Positions 62,847 through 64,000 of a stretch of DNA of 64,000 nt are shown piece after piece (position 1 is the first letter of the stretch; each line of letters begins with the position of its first letter). The notes beneath the pieces are model-generated. The model was not told where the DNA came from, ran no database searches, and worked only from the letters and a program-made list of their open reading frames with translations. The position numbers were made by a program, and so were the translations under genes. Source of the DNA: Providencia manganoxydans (GTDB taxonomy: Bacteria; Pseudomonadota; Gammaproteobacteria; Enterobacterales; Enterobacteriaceae); NCBI RefSeq assembly GCF_016618195.1, contig NZ_CP067099.1, positions 3,844,001 to 3,908,000 of the forward strand. Direction: 5' to 3'.

Positions 62847-63332
62847 AGATACATCAACCTTGGTTTAATGGTGGTTATAACTATCTATCTATTTTTTGTT
62901 AAATAAGAAAATGGACGATATTCAACACTCTAACATAACTTATTAAAACAAAACGTAGCCTCTTATGGTAGATCAACGTGAGCGAAGCATGTTGAGTGTT
63001 TCCTTCTACAGGCTCTAACACAATCTAAATTCTTGCATACTCGTTATACTGCAAGTTGCGAGGGTATTGCTAGCCAAGTCACATAGTTTATCTATGCTCC
63101 CCCTATCTTCGCTTGTCGCCTACCTGCACCTCGAACTATTTTGAGTATATCTCAACCTATTATTGTGATCGAATTCATAACAAATTGTACATTTGCACAA
63201 TTATATTCATTATTAGCGCATGAAAACTAGTCATCCTAACAATGCCTTACCAATAGCTGAATTATATAATTCTATTAAATAAAAAAGGCTCACCAGCATT
63301 CATTTTTATTAATTAATTGGGTGGTAATAAGA
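62847..63332. other. Intergenic region with a repeat copy
   Basis: About 485 bp between divergent genes. It contains one inverted-orientation repeat copy (63036-63151) and presumably both promoters. Nothing else is recognised. Confidence 0.6.
63036..63151. repeat. Intergenic palindromic repeat, copy 11 (opposite orientation)
   Basis: Here the family reads in reverse: CATACTCGTTATACTGCAAG at the left and CTGCACCTCGAACTATTTTGA at the right, with the inner ACATAGTTTATCTATG hairpin. This confirms that the repeat occurs in both orientations. Confidence 0.85.
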
Positions 63333-64000
63333 ATGACAGTTAATATCGTATTTCTCGATCATGATACCTTCCCTGAAGGCATTAATATTAAGAAAATAAA
63401 CAAAGAATATAACTTAAGTTTATATGGAAAAACACAAGATAGTGACGTTATTGAACGGGTAAAAGATGCAGATGTGATTATTACTAATAAAGTAAAAATC
63501 ACCAAAGAAATTATTGAATCTGCAAAGCGATTAAAGTTTATTTCAGTAGCGGCAACGGGAACCGATATAATTGATATTGATGCCTGCAATGAGCATAACA
63601 TTTTAGTTTCCAATATCAGAAATTATGCCGTCAATACCGTACCTGAACATACCTTTGCCCTAATCTTAGCCTTGCGTCGTAGCTTACTCCCCTACACGCA
63701 ATCCGTCCAAAATGGCCGTTGGCAAGAGTCGGGGCAATTTTGTTATTTTGATTATAAAATTAATAATTTAGCAGGCTCAACTCTAGGTATCATTGGTGAT
63801 GGCGTTTTAGGGAAAGCAGTGGCTGATATTGCAAAAGCCTTTGGTATGAAAGTGCTATTTTCTAGCTACAAAGGTACTAATAATATGGGGCCTTTATATA
63901 CGCCATTTGAAGAGGTTATTGCAAACAGTGATATTATTTCGATTCATTGCCCATTATTAAAATCAACAAAAGATTTAATTAGCTTCCCCGAATTCGAAAA
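63333..64000 (+). CDS. D-2-hydroxyacid dehydrogenase (N-terminal part, cut by window edge)
   Basis: The first 222 codons of an NAD-dependent 2-hydroxyacid dehydrogenase run off the right edge. The catalytic domain segment SVAATGTDIIDIDAC and the NAD motif GIIGDGVLGKAV (near residue 150) are clear, as is ISIHCPLLKST. The type resembles glycerate/hydroxypyruvate reductases, which interconvert 2-keto and 2-hydroxy acids. The usual GxGxxG is GDGVLG here. The catalytic Arg, Glu and His are partly beyond the window. The ATG at 63333 is preferred over an in-frame GTG at 63321. Confidence 0.88.
   Translation, partial: MTVNIVFLDHDTFPEGINIKKINKEYNLSLYGKTQDSDVIERVKDADVIITNKVKITKEIIESAKRLKFISVAATGTDIIDIDACNEHNILVSNIRNYAVNTVPEHTFALILALRRSLLPYTQSVQNGRWQESGQFCYFDYKINNLAGSTLGIIGDGVLGKAVADIAKAFGMKVLFSSYKGTNNMGPLYTPFEEVIANSDIISIHCPLLKSTKDLISFPEFE

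Noticed and set aside
1..64000. tRNA genes, rRNA genes, insertion sequences and prophage genes
   Set aside because: No transposase, integrase or phage structural gene, and no recognisable tRNA or rRNA sequence was seen by reading; a tRNA search program could still find a missed one.

Overview
The window looks like chromosomal DNA of an AT-rich enterobacterium of the Morganellaceae, most probably Providencia. The reasons are the Proteus/Providencia-type membrane L-amino acid deaminase, MR/P- and PMF-style fimbrial operons with MrpJ-like regulators, close relatives of E. coli PotABC, FumA, DmsABCD, YegD, YfaY, MsrPQ and HprRS, and very AT-rich intergenic DNA. The genus is inferred from gene content; there is no rRNA to confirm it. 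I see no tRNA, rRNA, CRISPR array, insertion sequence or prophage.

Layout. 1-4.6 kb: spermidine/putrescine ABC genes (potC cut by the window edge, potB, potA) and class I fumarase. 4.7-10.6 kb: a five-gene PMF-like chaperone-usher fimbrial operon with a small XRE regulator upstream. 11.7-13.7 kb: a nitrilase-family hydrolase with a LysR regulator. 13.85-20.74 kb: a tightly coupled seven-gene operon, which is the most interesting locus: KASIII-like synthase, SDR/epimerase, metallo-beta-lactamase-fold hydrolase, PaaK/F390-type adenylating enzyme, PAP2 phosphatase, fatty-acid hydroxylase/sterol-desaturase protein and acyl desaturase. It resembles the OleA/OleD/OleC logic of head-to-head acyl condensation, but with different enzyme families in the activating and hydrolysing roles and three membrane lipid-modifying enzymes added. 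20.8-24.1 kb: a polysaccharide deacetylase, a DUF2975-HTH pair and two small secreted proteins. 24.2-29.0 kb: dmsABC and dmsD (DMSO/TMAO-type anaerobic respiration). 29.8-34.2 kb: a KgtP-like dicarboxylate permease and an autotransporter whose passenger carries a complete class A acid phosphatase signature. 36.1-38.2 kb: L-amino acid deaminase with an exported RidA-like imine/enamine deaminase. 38.3-42.0 kb: a ferric-siderophore ABC importer. 42.4-46.9 kb: yfaY, yegD and a PlsC-GNAT fusion resembling the bifunctional ornithine-lipid synthase OlsF. 47.6-55.3 kb: a full MR/P-like fimbrial operon (A-B-C-D-E-F-G-H order) with another XRE regulator upstream. 56-58.3 kb: a possible frameshifted gene, a MarT-like membrane regulator with a FidL-like partner, and a fourth MrpJ-like regulator. 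58.3-62.1 kb: the msrPQ methionine-sulfoxide repair system behind its hprRS two-component genes, with a perfect 26-bp palindrome matching the CusR/HprR box between them. 62.2-64.0 kb: a HutD/Ves protein and the start of a D-2-hydroxyacid dehydrogenase.

Themes. Surface structures and their regulators dominate: two fimbrial operons, an autotransporter, four MrpJ-like XRE proteins and a MarT/FidL pair, in long AT-rich spacers. A family of imperfectly palindromic intergenic repeats of about 65-140 bp occurs at least eleven times, including a tandem set at 47.2-47.6 kb. Respiratory and repair modules (dms, msr, hpr, LAAD-RidA) are compact and conserved.
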